A stretch of 41,300 nt of DNA from a virus: IMG/VR virus record IMGVR_UViG_3300026119_000010, positions 1-41,300 of that record; one strand, given 5' to 3'. The notes under the pieces were generated by a model that did no database searches, was not told the origin of the DNA, and saw only the letters and a program-made list of their open reading frames with translations. This document shows, in pieces, positions 31,558-39,008 of the stretch. A program made the position numbers and the translations under genes. The first letter of the stretch is position 1; every line of letters starts with the position of its first letter.

Positions 31558-32090
31558 TTTCTACCTTTTTTTTTTAACTTCTTTTTCTTTTTTGGTATTT
31601 CTACTGTTGGGGTATTCTTCTTTAGAAATTCTGTAAATTGATTCTTAAATTCTCTATCTTCACCTGGTTGTAATGTCATATCATCATAATTTGCTTCTTG
31701 AATCATACGGTGTTTAATTGTAACTTGTTTCTTCTCCTTTTGTATTCTCCGTACAAAAGCATAATAGATAATTTGTGTGAAATATGCAAATGGATTGGTT
31801 GATTTTCTTGGGTTGAAATTGTCCAAATATTGTAAACAATTCTCTATACCATCTGATATCATATCATCACGATAAGTATAGTTAATAAAATTTGGTCTAT
31901 ATGATAGGTGATTCGCTATCTTTAAAAAACACTCGCCTATATAATCTGGCACAGATGGCTTAATTATTTTTATTCTCTTCGCTTTATTTACAGACCTTTT
32001 ATAGAATATCATCGCCTGTAAGAATTCCTTATTATTTACATAATGTTCTGGTTTTTTCTTTGTTTTAATTTTTATAGTCTGTGTATTCAT
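31554..32090 (-). CDS. gp55: Late-promoter sigma factor gp55
   Basis: This 178-aa protein directs RNA polymerase to late promoters of the TATAAATA type. YVNNKEFLQAMIF (about 17-29) aligns with T4 gp55 YVNNKELLQA, and YRDDMISDGIENCLQYLDNF with NPFAYFTQIIYYAFVRRIQKEKKQ (about 70-125) is the sigma region 2 core. The C-terminal tail is Lys-rich. Its length matches T4 (185 aa). It probably needs gp45 for activation. Its promoter leaves almost no leader. The 115-base gap upstream (32091-32205) holds that promoter and two hairpins. Confidence 0.94.
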   Translation of the reverse strand: MNTQTIKIKTKKKPEHYVNNKEFLQAMIFYKRSVNKAKRIKIIKPSVPDYIGECFLKIANHLSYRPNFINYTYRDDMISDGIENCLQYLDNFNPRKSTNPFAYFTQIIYYAFVRRIQKEKKQVTIKHRMIQEANYDDMTLQPGEDREFKNQFTEFLKKNTPTVEIPKKKKKLKKKGRK

Positions 32091-32099
32091 AATAGTTAT

Positions 32100-32128
32100 A
32101 TAATACTACACTTTTTTAAAATTGTCAA
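32100..32128 (-). promoter_or_regulatory. Sigma-70-like promoter for gp55
   Basis: On the minus strand, TTGACA (32123-32128), 17 bases, TATTAT (32100-32105). The gp55 ATG (32090) is only about ten bases past the -10, so the transcript would be leaderless or nearly so. Confidence 0.75.
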
Positions 32129-32171
32129 TAGTACAACCAACATTGACTTTTCACATTTTTATCTATATAAT

Positions 32172-32214
32172 GGACTGTGTAGTCCGTTCAGAAAGCTCCA
32201 GAGTGCTAGTGGAG
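32172..32214 (-). other. Two hairpins between the Sm-like gene and gp55
   Basis: GGACT/AGTCC (32172-32185, GTGT loop) and CTCCA/TGGAG (32196-32214). The stop codon of the Sm-like gene sits in the loop of the second. No T-run follows, so a terminator is not supported; the pair could stabilise the mRNA end or bind the Sm-like protein. Confidence 0.45.
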
Positions 32215-32640
32215 AGTTCTCTTTGATTGATTAGAATCTTTAAAGATTTCATTTAACATTTCGTTCTCTTCATCATCTAATCGTTCTTGATGATAGATTT
32301 TTGTCTTGGACTTTTTAGGCGAATCTAAATGGTCATACTCTTTTGCAAGATTTATATAGCTTTTTGATATATCCCCACCAGCCGTTGTTATAGTTAATAT
32401 CTTATCTTTTGGGATAGTAATAACTTTGTCTGGTGTATAGTTTGTCCATTTTATTAAAGCTATATAATCTCTCATTCCCATAGGTGTCATTTGTGGGATA
32501 TATTTAATTTGTAGAGGTTTCTCTAATCTCATTAATGGCGATTTATCAGGCAATTGTTTATCACCTGATGGCATATGAGTGACTATATCATCACCATTTG
32601 TAAGTTTAATAATTTTTATATTAGCTTGTATGTTTGCCAT
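32206..32640 (-). CDS. Sm/Hfq-like small beta-barrel protein
   Basis: This 144-aa protein resembles the 12060-12389 product: IKIIKLTNGDDIVTHM near the N-terminus (about 8-23) has the Sm-like strand and turn, later ALIKWTNYTPDKVITIPKDKILTITTAGG strands close the barrel (given here in parts: WTNYTPDKV, then KILTIT), and a charged C-terminal tail follows. RNA binding is likely but unproven. It overlaps the end of uvsW by 20 bases; a possible late box lies 52 bases upstream within uvsW. It ends before two hairpins and gp55. Confidence 0.55.
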   Translation of the reverse strand: MANIQANIKIIKLTNGDDIVTHMPSGDKQLPDKSPLMRLEKPLQIKYIPQMTPMGMRDYIALIKWTNYTPDKVITIPKDKILTITTAGGDISKSYINLAKEYDHLDSPKKSKTKIYHQERLDDEENEMLNEIFKDSNQSKRTLH

Positions 32641-34108
32641 TTCCTAACTCTATGTTATGTATTTCATAATCAAAGTCTTCATCATTGTATATATTTATAC
32701 GCTCTCTAAAGTGTTGTAAAGTGTAATTTTCTTTTTCGCCATAGGAAAGGTCATCAGCAATATCATATAATGTTGCGTGTGATTTGTTATCCTTTAATCG
32801 TAATCCTCTACCGATACTTTGTAGATTTCTTATGCGAGATTTGCTAGGGCTACTAAAAACAATATTGTGTAAATTACGAATATTGATCCCAGTACTAAAC
32901 GTCCCAAAACTAGCGACAATAATCGCTCCATCAGACTTTTCCGTAATGGCTCGGACTTGTTCTCGTTCATTAGTTTCTGTTCCTCCGTGTACATAGAAAA
33001 TAGGTCGGTCACCTGCCTTTTCTTTTATTAGTTGATATAATAGTTTACCGTGCTTTTCTACGTATTGAAACAAACATAGTGTATTGCCGTGCAAATTAGT
33101 GGCCAAGTTCTTAATGTATTTATTCCTTTTTTCATTTGAAACTAAAAAATTTATCTCTTCCTGATAAGATTTATTTTTTAAAAAATCTCTTTGTTGTTTG
33201 CTATATTGTAAAACTAAACAAAAAATCTTTAGTTTGGCTAGCTGGTTTCTGTCTTGGAGTTCAGTAGTAGATACAACCTTATTTACAGCACCAAAAAGTC
33301 CTTCTAAAACAAGCTTATGTGTCTTACTATCGTCTAAAGTTCCTGTACAACCAACCTTATATGGGCATTGTACCAACTTTGTACATATCTTGGTAAGTGA
33401 AACCGCCTTAAATAAATGTGCTTCGTCACCAACTATCATACCAAATTGTTTAAACCACGTCTTTGGAAGATTATATATTGACTGCCAAGTAGATATAATT
33501 ACTTTCTTATCAGTATCTTTACTATGACCTTCATATATTCTATGGATATTCTTTTCATTATCCCAACCATAATCTTTAAAATCTTTATATAATTGTTCTA
33601 CCAATGATGTGGTAGGCACTATAATTAATATCTTCTTATCTTTTAATCTTAATAAATTAAATCTTACTAATAGATAAACAATGAGTGACTTACCACTAGC
33701 AGTTGGTGATAATAATAAACAACGTTTTTTCTTTATAGCGTGTATAAATGCTTCTTTTTGATAATCCCTTACCTCCATTGGTATCTTTAAGGCTTCAATA
33801 AATTCAGGAAGACATAAAGTATTTACTTTAGTATCTTCTATCTTTGTACCATCAACAACTTCTATATTATTTTCTTTACACCATTTAAGTATATAAGGAT
33901 AAAGACCAACGTATATCTGTCCAGTTGCATATGAAAATAATCTTATCTTGCCGTCCCATACCCTATTACGAAATTGAGGCATAAATCTAAAACCAGGTAC
34001 TTGAAAAGTAAAATGCTCTCCAAGTTCTCGTCTAATAGATTCGTCTGCTTCTATCTTTAAGTAAACATCATCTTTTTTATCAATGATTAGGTATCGTATA
34101 TTAGGCAT
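32621..34108 (-). CDS. uvsW: UvsW DNA/RNA helicase
   Basis: This 495-aa SF2 helicase unwinds branched DNA and R-loops at the switch from origin- to recombination-dependent replication. An N-terminal domain (about 1-95) precedes the helicase core: Walker A is SPTASGKS (about 140-147), a DEAH-type motif II (VGDEAHLF, about 228), VGCTGTLD (motif III, about 253), and motif VI QSIGRGLRLKD (about 430). The longest ORF begins at 34138, but the ATG at 34108 overlaps the uvsY stop as TAATG and is taken as the start. UvsY lies directly upstream, as in T4. Confidence 0.96.
   Translation of the reverse strand: MPNIRYLIIDKKDDVYLKIEADESIRRELGEHFTFQVPGFRFMPQFRNRVWDGKIRLFSYATGQIYVGLYPYILKWCKENNIEVVDGTKIEDTKVNTLCLPEFIEALKIPMEVRDYQKEAFIHAIKKKRCLLLSPTASGKSLIVYLLVRFNLLRLKDKKILIIVPTTSLVEQLYKDFKDYGWDNEKNIHRIYEGHSKDTDKKVIISTWQSIYNLPKTWFKQFGMIVGDEAHLFKAVSLTKICTKLVQCPYKVGCTGTLDDSKTHKLVLEGLFGAVNKVVSTTELQDRNQLAKLKIFCLVLQYSKQQRDFLKNKSYQEEINFLVSNEKRNKYIKNLATNLHGNTLCLFQYVEKHGKLLYQLIKEKAGDRPIFYVHGGTETNEREQVRAITEKSDGAIIVASFGTFSTGINIRNLHNIVFSSPSKSRIRNLQSIGRGLRLKDNKSHATLYDIADDLSYGEKENYTLQHFRERINIYNDEDFDYEIHNIELGNGKHTS
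32692..32699 (-). promoter_or_regulatory. Possible late promoter box inside uvsW
   Basis: A TATAAATA on the minus strand lies within uvsW codons, 52 bases before the Sm-like gene ATG. As it is in coding sequence the match may be chance. Confidence 0.35.
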
Positions 34109-34536
34109 TACAATGCGCCAGATATGAATTTCTTCCAATCAATAGCGTTCTTTATTGTAAATGTTCTGTTTGATATTTGTCTAACCGTTCTATCTAAAAA
34201 GTCAACTACAGTATTAAGATAGTCCGATTTTTGTTTGAGTTTAATAATGTCTTCATCTGAATCAATATACTTATCAACGTCTTGTCTTAATATTTTTAAA
34301 TTAAAAGGTTTTTCAGCATAAACACTAGGGTCCGCCTTACCTGTATAGTATTCCCATTTCTGTTTTTTGGTTATATGAAATTCACTTTCGTTTCGGCTCA
34401 ACATTAATTTAAACTTTGTTAAAAGTTTCATATATTTGTTATGGATTTGAGGTGTTTTGATTGATTCTAAATCAAGTTCACTATCATTAATTTTTAAATC
34501 TTTGTCAACTAATTCTTGGATTTCTTCTAGGTTCAT
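34108..34536 (-). CDS. uvsY: UvsY recombination mediator
   Basis: This 142-aa protein loads UvsX on ssDNA covered by single-stranded-DNA-binding protein. Length matches T4 UvsY (137 aa), and the pattern is shared: an N-terminal acidic LEEIQELVDKDLKI, KQKWEYYTGKADPSVY (about 57-72) as T4 RLDYYSGRGD, and a C-terminal helix with VVDFLDRTVRQISNRTFTIKNAI in parts (VDFLDRTVRQISNR). Position directly before uvsW is the T4 order. A candidate promoter lies immediately upstream. Confidence 0.9.
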   Translation of the reverse strand: MNLEEIQELVDKDLKINDSELDLESIKTPQIHNKYMKLLTKFKLMLSRNESEFHITKKQKWEYYTGKADPSVYAEKPFNLKILRQDVDKYIDSDEDIIKLKQKSDYLNTVVDFLDRTVRQISNRTFTIKNAIDWKKFISGAL

Positions 34537-34542
34537 ATTAAT

Positions 34543-34571
34543 AATATATCATACTATAATGAAAAAGTAAA
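34543..34571 (-). promoter_or_regulatory. Possible early promoter for uvsY
   Basis: On the minus strand, TTTACT (34566-34571), 17 bases, TATATT (34543-34548). The -35 is weak, but the spacing and the -10 match the others, and it marks the change from late structural to recombination genes. Confidence 0.5.
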
Positions 34572-34577
34572 GTCTAA

Positions 34578-35201
34578 TTACGAGGTTGTAACAGAAGTTT
34601 GTCCACTTCCTGTAGCAAATTCATATATTTTGTATTGCATTGTTACAGTTGCTGTTAAATATTGAACGTCTGTAGCCGCTGTGTCATATTGTAAACTAGA
34701 TAATCCTGTTGGAAATACGTCTGAAAATCTAACTTCAATATTTGAAGTATTTTTACTTGTTAAAATATTAAGTGTTGCGTCTGAATAAACACCACCTGTA
34801 CCAGTTGCTTTATATTTAACTTTACCTGGGTCTGTTTCTTGATTCGCACCAGTAGATGTTGGAAATCTATCTGCTCCACTACGTAATAGGTCTCTAAATT
34901 CTTTTCTATCAGTAGGAAAACCTAAACCAACTAACCAACCGTGTATCTCTCTATAGTTTTCTAAATTTTCATCAACTAAAAAATCCATTGTAAGTGGACT
35001 ATAAGTTAACTTATCTCCAGGTAAAGGAATATCTTTCAATGGTGTTAGTTGTTCCATAGCACCTAAAGTAATTCCAGGCAAATTTACAGCAGTACAAAAA
35101 AATTCTACTTTTGGAAGTTTTGTAATATTAAACTTAAACTGTGTTGGACTTGCATAATCAAATTTAGTAGGTTGTCTGTCTAGTGCTTTTGTAGTTGTCA
35201 T
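34578..35201 (-). CDS. Tail-tube-fold protein (gp19/gp54-like)
   Basis: This 207-aa protein has the pattern of phage tail-tube proteins: FKFNITKLPKVEFFCTAVNLPG (in parts FKFNIT, FFCTAVNLPG) at about 18-40, DENLENYREIHGWLVGLG (about 77-94) and a C-terminal EVRFSDVFPTGLSSLQY with TVTMQYKIYE. Either the main tube (gp19) or the tube initiator (gp54) fits; T4 places gp19 before gp20 instead. The longest ORF starts with TTG at 35285, but its first 28 codons translate the gp23 terminator. ATG 35201 follows a TATAAATA late box by 5 bases, so it is chosen. Confidence 0.75.
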   Translation of the reverse strand: MTTTKALDRQPTKFDYASPTQFKFNITKLPKVEFFCTAVNLPGITLGAMEQLTPLKDIPLPGDKLTYSPLTMDFLVDENLENYREIHGWLVGLGFPTDRKEFRDLLRSGADRFPTSTGANQETDPGKVKYKATGTGGVYSDATLNILTSKNTSNIEVRFSDVFPTGLSSLQYDTAATDVQYLTATVTMQYKIYEFATGSGQTSVTTS

Positions 35202-35206
35202 ACTAC

Positions 35207-35214
35207 TATTTATA
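35207..35214 (-). promoter_or_regulatory. Late promoter TATAAATA before the tail-tube gene
   Basis: A perfect T4-type late box lies five bases before the ATG at 35201, so the transcript would start at or within a few bases of the start codon (leaderless-like). It directly follows the gp23 terminator. Confidence 0.75.
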
Positions 35215-35227
35215 TGGTATCCAGGCC

Positions 35228-35258
35228 AAAAAAAAGGGTGCCTAAAAAGACACCCTTT
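35228..35258 (-). terminator. Rho-independent terminator after gp23
   Basis: AAAGGGTG pairs with CACCCTTT (arms 35251-35258 and 35233-35240) over 8 bases, followed on the minus strand by an uninterrupted T-run reaching 35228. It lies 36 bases past the gp23 stop... it is in fact within the gap between gp23 and the tube gene, and stops the head operon. Confidence 0.93.
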
Positions 35259-35293
35259 AAATCTGTTTGTTCTAAAAATGAACAACCAATATA

Positions 35294-36634
35294 TTACATC
35301 AAGTTCGCAACTTGAACCCTTTGGTAATATCTGTTAGAGTTTGCACTTCCAGCGTCATTTACTGCTGTAGCAGCACCTGTTTGAGCACCAGTTTCAGCGA
35401 AAGGATTAGCAACTAATCCATATCGTGTCTTGAAGCCAATTTTTGGTTGGAATGTGTCTTGACCAACAGCACGTACCATTTGTAAAGGTACATATGGGCA
35501 GTAAAATAATCCTGCGTCATATGGTGATGTACCTTTGTATCCAACAACATAATACTGTTTAGCAGTACTGTTTGCTGAATATGGGTCAATGTAAACTTTG
35601 AATCTACCGTTAAGAACACCTGCAAATGTATTGCCTGTGTCATCAACATTTAAGTTGTTATTCAAAGCTGGAGTATAATCTAATACGCCTGCCATTTGAA
35701 GAGCCGAAGCTACGTCAGATGAACAAACAATTAAATTACCTTTTCCACGTCTGGTTCTTTGAGCGATTCTATTTGCGTCACGTTCCAATTGGAACATTAA
35801 GCCTTTAAATCTTTCAACAGACCATCTACCATTTGAGTCTGTATCTAAATCAAAGATTCCAGCAGTTGTTACGTTACCAGTTTGAGCACCAGCTTCTGCA
35901 TTTATGTAAATTGTTCTAACTACTTCTCGATTAATTTCTGCTAAAATTTCAGCAGATAGTATATTAGCCAATTCTGTTTCAGCGTCTAAACCGTGGATTG
36001 CTTTTAAATCTTGAGCAAGTTCCATAGTATATTCCGCTTTCAGAGCACGTGATTTAGCAGTAACAGTTGATTTCTCAATTGAAAATGCCATTTCAGCAAA
36101 AGCGTTTCCGCTTGCGTCACCAAGTGCTTCAGCAGCAGCTGTTGTCATTGCAGTACCTTTTGTATAAGTTCCTGGGGAACTATCATTTAGTACTGATGGA
36201 TTTGCGCCAGCTTGTTCAGTCGTTGAGTACCCGCCTGTTGCCGATCCAGCAGCATTTCTGCCTGAAAAATCGGAATCAGCTTCGTCAAAGAATGATTCTG
36301 CGCCAGCTTGTGAAGTATATCTACTTCTCATAGCGAAAATAAGTCCTGTTGGACCTGTCATTGGTTGCACACCTGCGATATCGTATGCGATTAGATTAGG
36401 CATAGCTCTTCGTACTAAACTAATTAGGATTGGATCCCAATTTGCTACAGCACTACCTGTTGCGTTAGTTGGAGCTGCCTCAGCCAAGTAAGCAGAGTCT
36501 TCTTTAGAAGCTCTTTCTTGGTTTTCTAATATTACAGATGTAACGGCACGTCTATAAGCGTCCTTAATTTTTGGTAAATCAGGATGCTCTAGTACTGGCT
36601 GCCATTTCTTTTCATTTTGTTCAGATAAGTACAT
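35294..36634 (-). CDS. gp23: Major capsid protein gp23
   Basis: This 446-aa protein is the HK97-fold capsomer. SLVRRAMPNLIAYDIAGVQPM (about 72-92, given here in parts: RRAMPNLIAYD, GVQPM) aligns closely with T4 gp23 RRAIPNLIAFDICGVQPM. The expected prohead protease site is LAE at residues 50-52, so residues 1-52 would be removed on maturation. GTSPYDAGLFYCPYVPLQMVR (in parts: YDAGLFYCPYVPL) near residue 370 and GFKTRYGLVANPF near 400 are also conserved. No perfect late box lies before it; an AAGTAAATA is the nearest degenerate match. GGGAG lies 8-12 bases before ATG. Confidence 0.98.
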   Translation of the reverse strand: MYLSEQNEKKWQPVLEHPDLPKIKDAYRRAVTSVILENQERASKEDSAYLAEAAPTNATGSAVANWDPILISLVRRAMPNLIAYDIAGVQPMTGPTGLIFAMRSRYTSQAGAESFFDEADSDFSGRNAAGSATGGYSTTEQAGANPSVLNDSSPGTYTKGTAMTTAAAEALGDASGNAFAEMAFSIEKSTVTAKSRALKAEYTMELAQDLKAIHGLDAETELANILSAEILAEINREVVRTIYINAEAGAQTGNVTTAGIFDLDTDSNGRWSVERFKGLMFQLERDANRIAQRTRRGKGNLIVCSSDVASALQMAGVLDYTPALNNNLNVDDTGNTFAGVLNGRFKVYIDPYSANSTAKQYYVVGYKGTSPYDAGLFYCPYVPLQMVRAVGQDTFQPKIGFKTRYGLVANPFAETGAQTGAATAVNDAGSANSNRYYQRVQVANLM

Positions 36635-36656
36635 ATGTTTCTATCTCCCTTAATAT

Positions 36657-37868
36657 TTACTTAATAGACAATTTAATGTCTTTTGTTTTGCTTATAGCGG
36701 CGCTGTAAGCAGCCATAGCTTTTGATAAATCTTCGTTAGAAGATTCACCTGCCGCCACATCATCTAGTAACTCTTTTGTTTCAGTTTTCTTTCCAAAATA
36801 AGAATCTTTAACAGTTTCTAATTTCTTTGTATAGTCTGTAGCATTAGAGTATTCAATTTCTTCGGCAAGTTTAGCAAATTTTTCTTTTGATGTATCAGCA
36901 AGGTCTTCGGAAACTTTAGATTTAATTTCATCTTTAGTTTTTGATCCAACTTCCTTGTTTAAATCAACATTTTTTTGAATTTGCTCATTGAGGTCTTTTT
37001 CCAATTTTTCAATTTTATCTGCTTGGTCTTCTAGCACATTATATTTTTCATCTGGAACATCAATGTAATGGTCTTCAAATAATTTTTTCAAACCATTAAT
37101 AAAGTCTTCAGCAATTTCTCCCTTAATTCCTCGTTCAAGAGCGATTTCGTTTTCTTTCATCCACTCCTCAACAACATAAGAAAGGTAAGAATCAACTTTT
37201 TCAGTTAATTCAGCTTTTGCTTTAGCACTTTCTTGCTCAAACTTGTTAGTATAATCTGTTTCCATTTCTTCTTCAATTTCTTTTACTTTTGATTTAATTG
37301 CAGCTTCAAAAATGGTTGCAGCCTTCGTCTTAAATTCATCGGTTAAGTCTTTCTCTCCAGCGACAAGAGCATCAACGTGTTCTTTTACGTCAATCTCTTT
37401 TTTCTTTTCATCTTTCTTTTCATCATCTTCTATTCTTACCTCAGCACCGTCAGATTTTTCTTTCTTCTTATCACCGCTATTTTCTTTTTTCTCTTTGTCT
37501 TTTTTAGCGTCAATAGCTTTCTGTAGAGCTGGTGGCAGTTCGCCTTCCTTAATTTCTTTACCGTCTTTAGTTTCTTTATTCTCCAATTTTGTATTATGTC
37601 CAGTCAATTTTGGCATACCGTCAGGTGCGCCTTGTGATTTTTGTGGAGCTTGTCCAGAAACTTTTTTAATTTTTTTAGTTGCGTCAGGATTGCTGTCTGT
37701 AGGTTTAACTACTGCTTTGCCTAAATCTTCATATGGCGCTTTACCTGCAATATGAGAAGGTTCAGCCGCAACAGCATTCTTTTTAGGAGCATCCGCTTGT
37801 GGATTAGGTGAATTCGCCTCTTCCACTGCTTTAGCTTCCAACGCTTCTAATTTTTTATTATCGGCCAT
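36657..37868 (-). CDS. gp22: Prohead scaffolding core protein gp22
   Basis: This 403-aa protein is almost wholly charged and helical. Residues 1-160 are a Lys/Glu/Ala/Pro-rich low-complexity region. Residues about 225-285 contain the conserved gp22 core: WMKENEIALERGIKGEIAEDF (in parts: ENEIALERGIK) and GLKKLFEDHYIDVPDEKYN (in parts: FEDHYIDVPDEK). A coiled coil follows (about 270-330). T4 gp22 has 269 aa, so this one carries a long N-terminal extension. It builds the internal scaffold and is degraded by gp21. A late box and a 20-base palindrome lie upstream. Confidence 0.9.
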   Translation of the reverse strand: MADNKKLEALEAKAVEEANSPNPQADAPKKNAVAAEPSHIAGKAPYEDLGKAVVKPTDSNPDATKKIKKVSGQAPQKSQGAPDGMPKLTGHNTKLENKETKDGKEIKEGELPPALQKAIDAKKDKEKKENSGDKKKEKSDGAEVRIEDDEKKDEKKKEIDVKEHVDALVAGEKDLTDEFKTKAATIFEAAIKSKVKEIEEEMETDYTNKFEQESAKAKAELTEKVDSYLSYVVEEWMKENEIALERGIKGEIAEDFINGLKKLFEDHYIDVPDEKYNVLEDQADKIEKLEKDLNEQIQKNVDLNKEVGSKTKDEIKSKVSEDLADTSKEKFAKLAEEIEYSNATDYTKKLETVKDSYFGKKTETKELLDDVAAGESSNEDLSKAMAAYSAAISKTKDIKLSIK

Positions 37869-37886
37869 ATAAGAAATCTCCTTATT

Positions 37887-37906
37887 TAAAATAAACGTTT
37901 ATTTTA
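37887..37906. repeat. 20-base perfect palindrome in the gp22 leader
   Basis: Both strands read the same around the ACGT centre at 37895-37898. On the mRNA it would make an 8-9 bp A/U-rich hairpin a few bases before the AAGGAGA ribosome site of gp22. It could tune gp22 synthesis or bind a protein. Confidence 0.6.
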
Positions 37907-37929
37907 TTATTTCTCTCGTTGTTAATAGA

Positions 37930-37937
37930 TATTTATA
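37930..37937 (-). promoter_or_regulatory. Late promoter TATAAATA for gp22-gp23
   Basis: A perfect late box 61 bases before the gp22 ATG. The transcript leader would include the palindrome at 37887-37906. Position between gp21 and gp22 suggests separate control of scaffold/capsid. Confidence 0.75.
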
Positions 37938-37940
37938 CAA

Positions 37941-38585
37941 TTACAGTTTTTCAATGAATTTTTTAAAAACTTCCGCTTGAGCTTCTGCTAAACGTATTCT
38001 TTTTGCTTCATTTATATACTGTTTCCACTCTTCAATATCTCTCTCTTTAATAATTCCATTGTCCCATACCCAATCTTTACCTTCCATAATGCCTTCTACG
38101 AAAGCATCTGGAGCACTAGGGTCTGCTACAATGTCAGCAGCAGTTGCGAGGTAGAAATCTCTTCCTACTTCATTAACACCACTTCTACGTACTAACGAAC
38201 CCATACCTCTTGAAGACACTCCTAGTTGAGCACCTTCATTGATAAGATTTTTTACTATCTTACCGTATGGTGTATCCATTATTTTTGCTTCACCAACAAA
38301 ATTCTGTCCATCTGGATGTAAGTCTGTAATCATATGACTTACTCTTTCAAGATTTACAACAGGTCCATCAGGATGTCCTAACTCGCCAAAAGCACGTCTT
38401 TTATTGATAAATTCTCTATTGTATCTTGCTACTTCTTTTTCTAATATCTCTTTAGGATAGACTCGCCCATTCCTATTTTTGATATCAGATTGTAAAAAGA
38501 TACCTCTAATTTTAAAATTCTTTTTGCCATCAATTTCTTCTATTAGAAATTCTGATTGTACGGCTTGTTCTGTAATTAATTTCAT
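37941..38585 (-). CDS. gp21: Prohead protease gp21
   Basis: This 214-aa protein is a herpesvirus-type serine protease that cuts head proteins at (L/I)xE sites. GELGHPDGPVVNLERVSHMI (about 66-85; H69 is the candidate histidine) and LGVSSRGMGSL (about 137-147, with the nucleophile serine in SSRG) are the conserved active-site segments. Length matches T4 gp21 (212 aa). It has its own late box 14 bases before ATG. Substrates include gp22 and gp23 here; gp67 is likely. Confidence 0.95.
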   Translation of the reverse strand: MKLITEQAVQSEFLIEEIDGKKNFKIRGIFLQSDIKNRNGRVYPKEILEKEVARYNREFINKRRAFGELGHPDGPVVNLERVSHMITDLHPDGQNFVGEAKIMDTPYGKIVKNLINEGAQLGVSSRGMGSLVRRSGVNEVGRDFYLATAADIVADPSAPDAFVEGIMEGKDWVWDNGIIKERDIEEWKQYINEAKRIRLAEAQAEVFKKFIEKL

Positions 38586-38599
38586 TTTCTCTCTCTTAC

Positions 38600-38607
38600 T
38601 ATTTATA
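38600..38607 (-). promoter_or_regulatory. Late promoter TATAAATA for gp21
   Basis: A perfect late box 14 bases before the gp21 ATG, with AAGAGAGAAA as a weak ribosome site. The mRNA leader would be very short. Confidence 0.75.
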
Positions 38608-38614
38608 AGATTTC

Positions 38615-39007
38615 TTATCTAAATTCAACGATTAATGAGTAGTTATCACCATTAGCAAAGTTCTTTGTACTTAACAATACATCACCTGTAGGTGTAGTAG
38701 CATTGTTTGTAAAACTGTTTCCATCAGTTCTAAAATCCATAAATCCTTGTCCTGATAAGAATAAAGCAGTAGCATTTGTAGCGCCGTCCCATACTAATTC
38801 TACTCCTGATTTATTATCAGACGCATTAATAGAATAATAAACTCTTGCTATAGCTCTAGCACCATCTTCGGACATAAAAGTTGTTTCTGAAGCGTCAATT
38901 TTTTTGACCAATACCTCTCCAGAACCATCTGATATGTTAGTCAATTTAATTACATACTTTACACCAGACGTATCTGCTATTGTTTGTATTGTTACTGTAT
39001 CTGCCAT
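38615..39007 (-). CDS. Probable virion protein (130 aa)
   Basis: Not recognised at family level. The sequence is rich in T, S, N and G with alternating hydrophobic residues, so a beta-rich structural protein is likely. There is no membrane segment. It ends with GDVLLSTKNFANGDNYSLIV. It lies among head genes, one base after the 122-aa gene, and may be a capsid decoration or fibre-like protein. Confidence 0.6.
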   Translation of the reverse strand: MADTVTIQTIADTSGVKYVIKLTNISDGSGEVLVKKIDASETTFMSEDGARAIARVYYSINASDNKSGVELVWDGATNATALFLSGQGFMDFRTDGNSFTNNATTPTGDVLLSTKNFANGDNYSLIVEFR

Positions 39008-39008
39008 T

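Noticed and set aside
32105-32152. A 15-codon hydrophobic ORF before gp55
   Set aside because: Too short and it coincides with the promoter; no ribosome site.
32129-32205. Possible tRNA between the Sm-like gene and gp55
   Set aside because: Only two simple hairpins; no T-arm, anticodon arm or acceptor stem.
35202-35285. N-terminal 28-codon extension of the tail-tube protein
   Set aside because: It translates the gp23 terminator and the late promoter, and starts with TTG.
37312-37755. 147-aa plus-strand ORF opposite gp22
   Set aside because: A Ser/Phe/Leu-rich shadow of a Lys/Glu-rich gene; no promoter or ribosome site.
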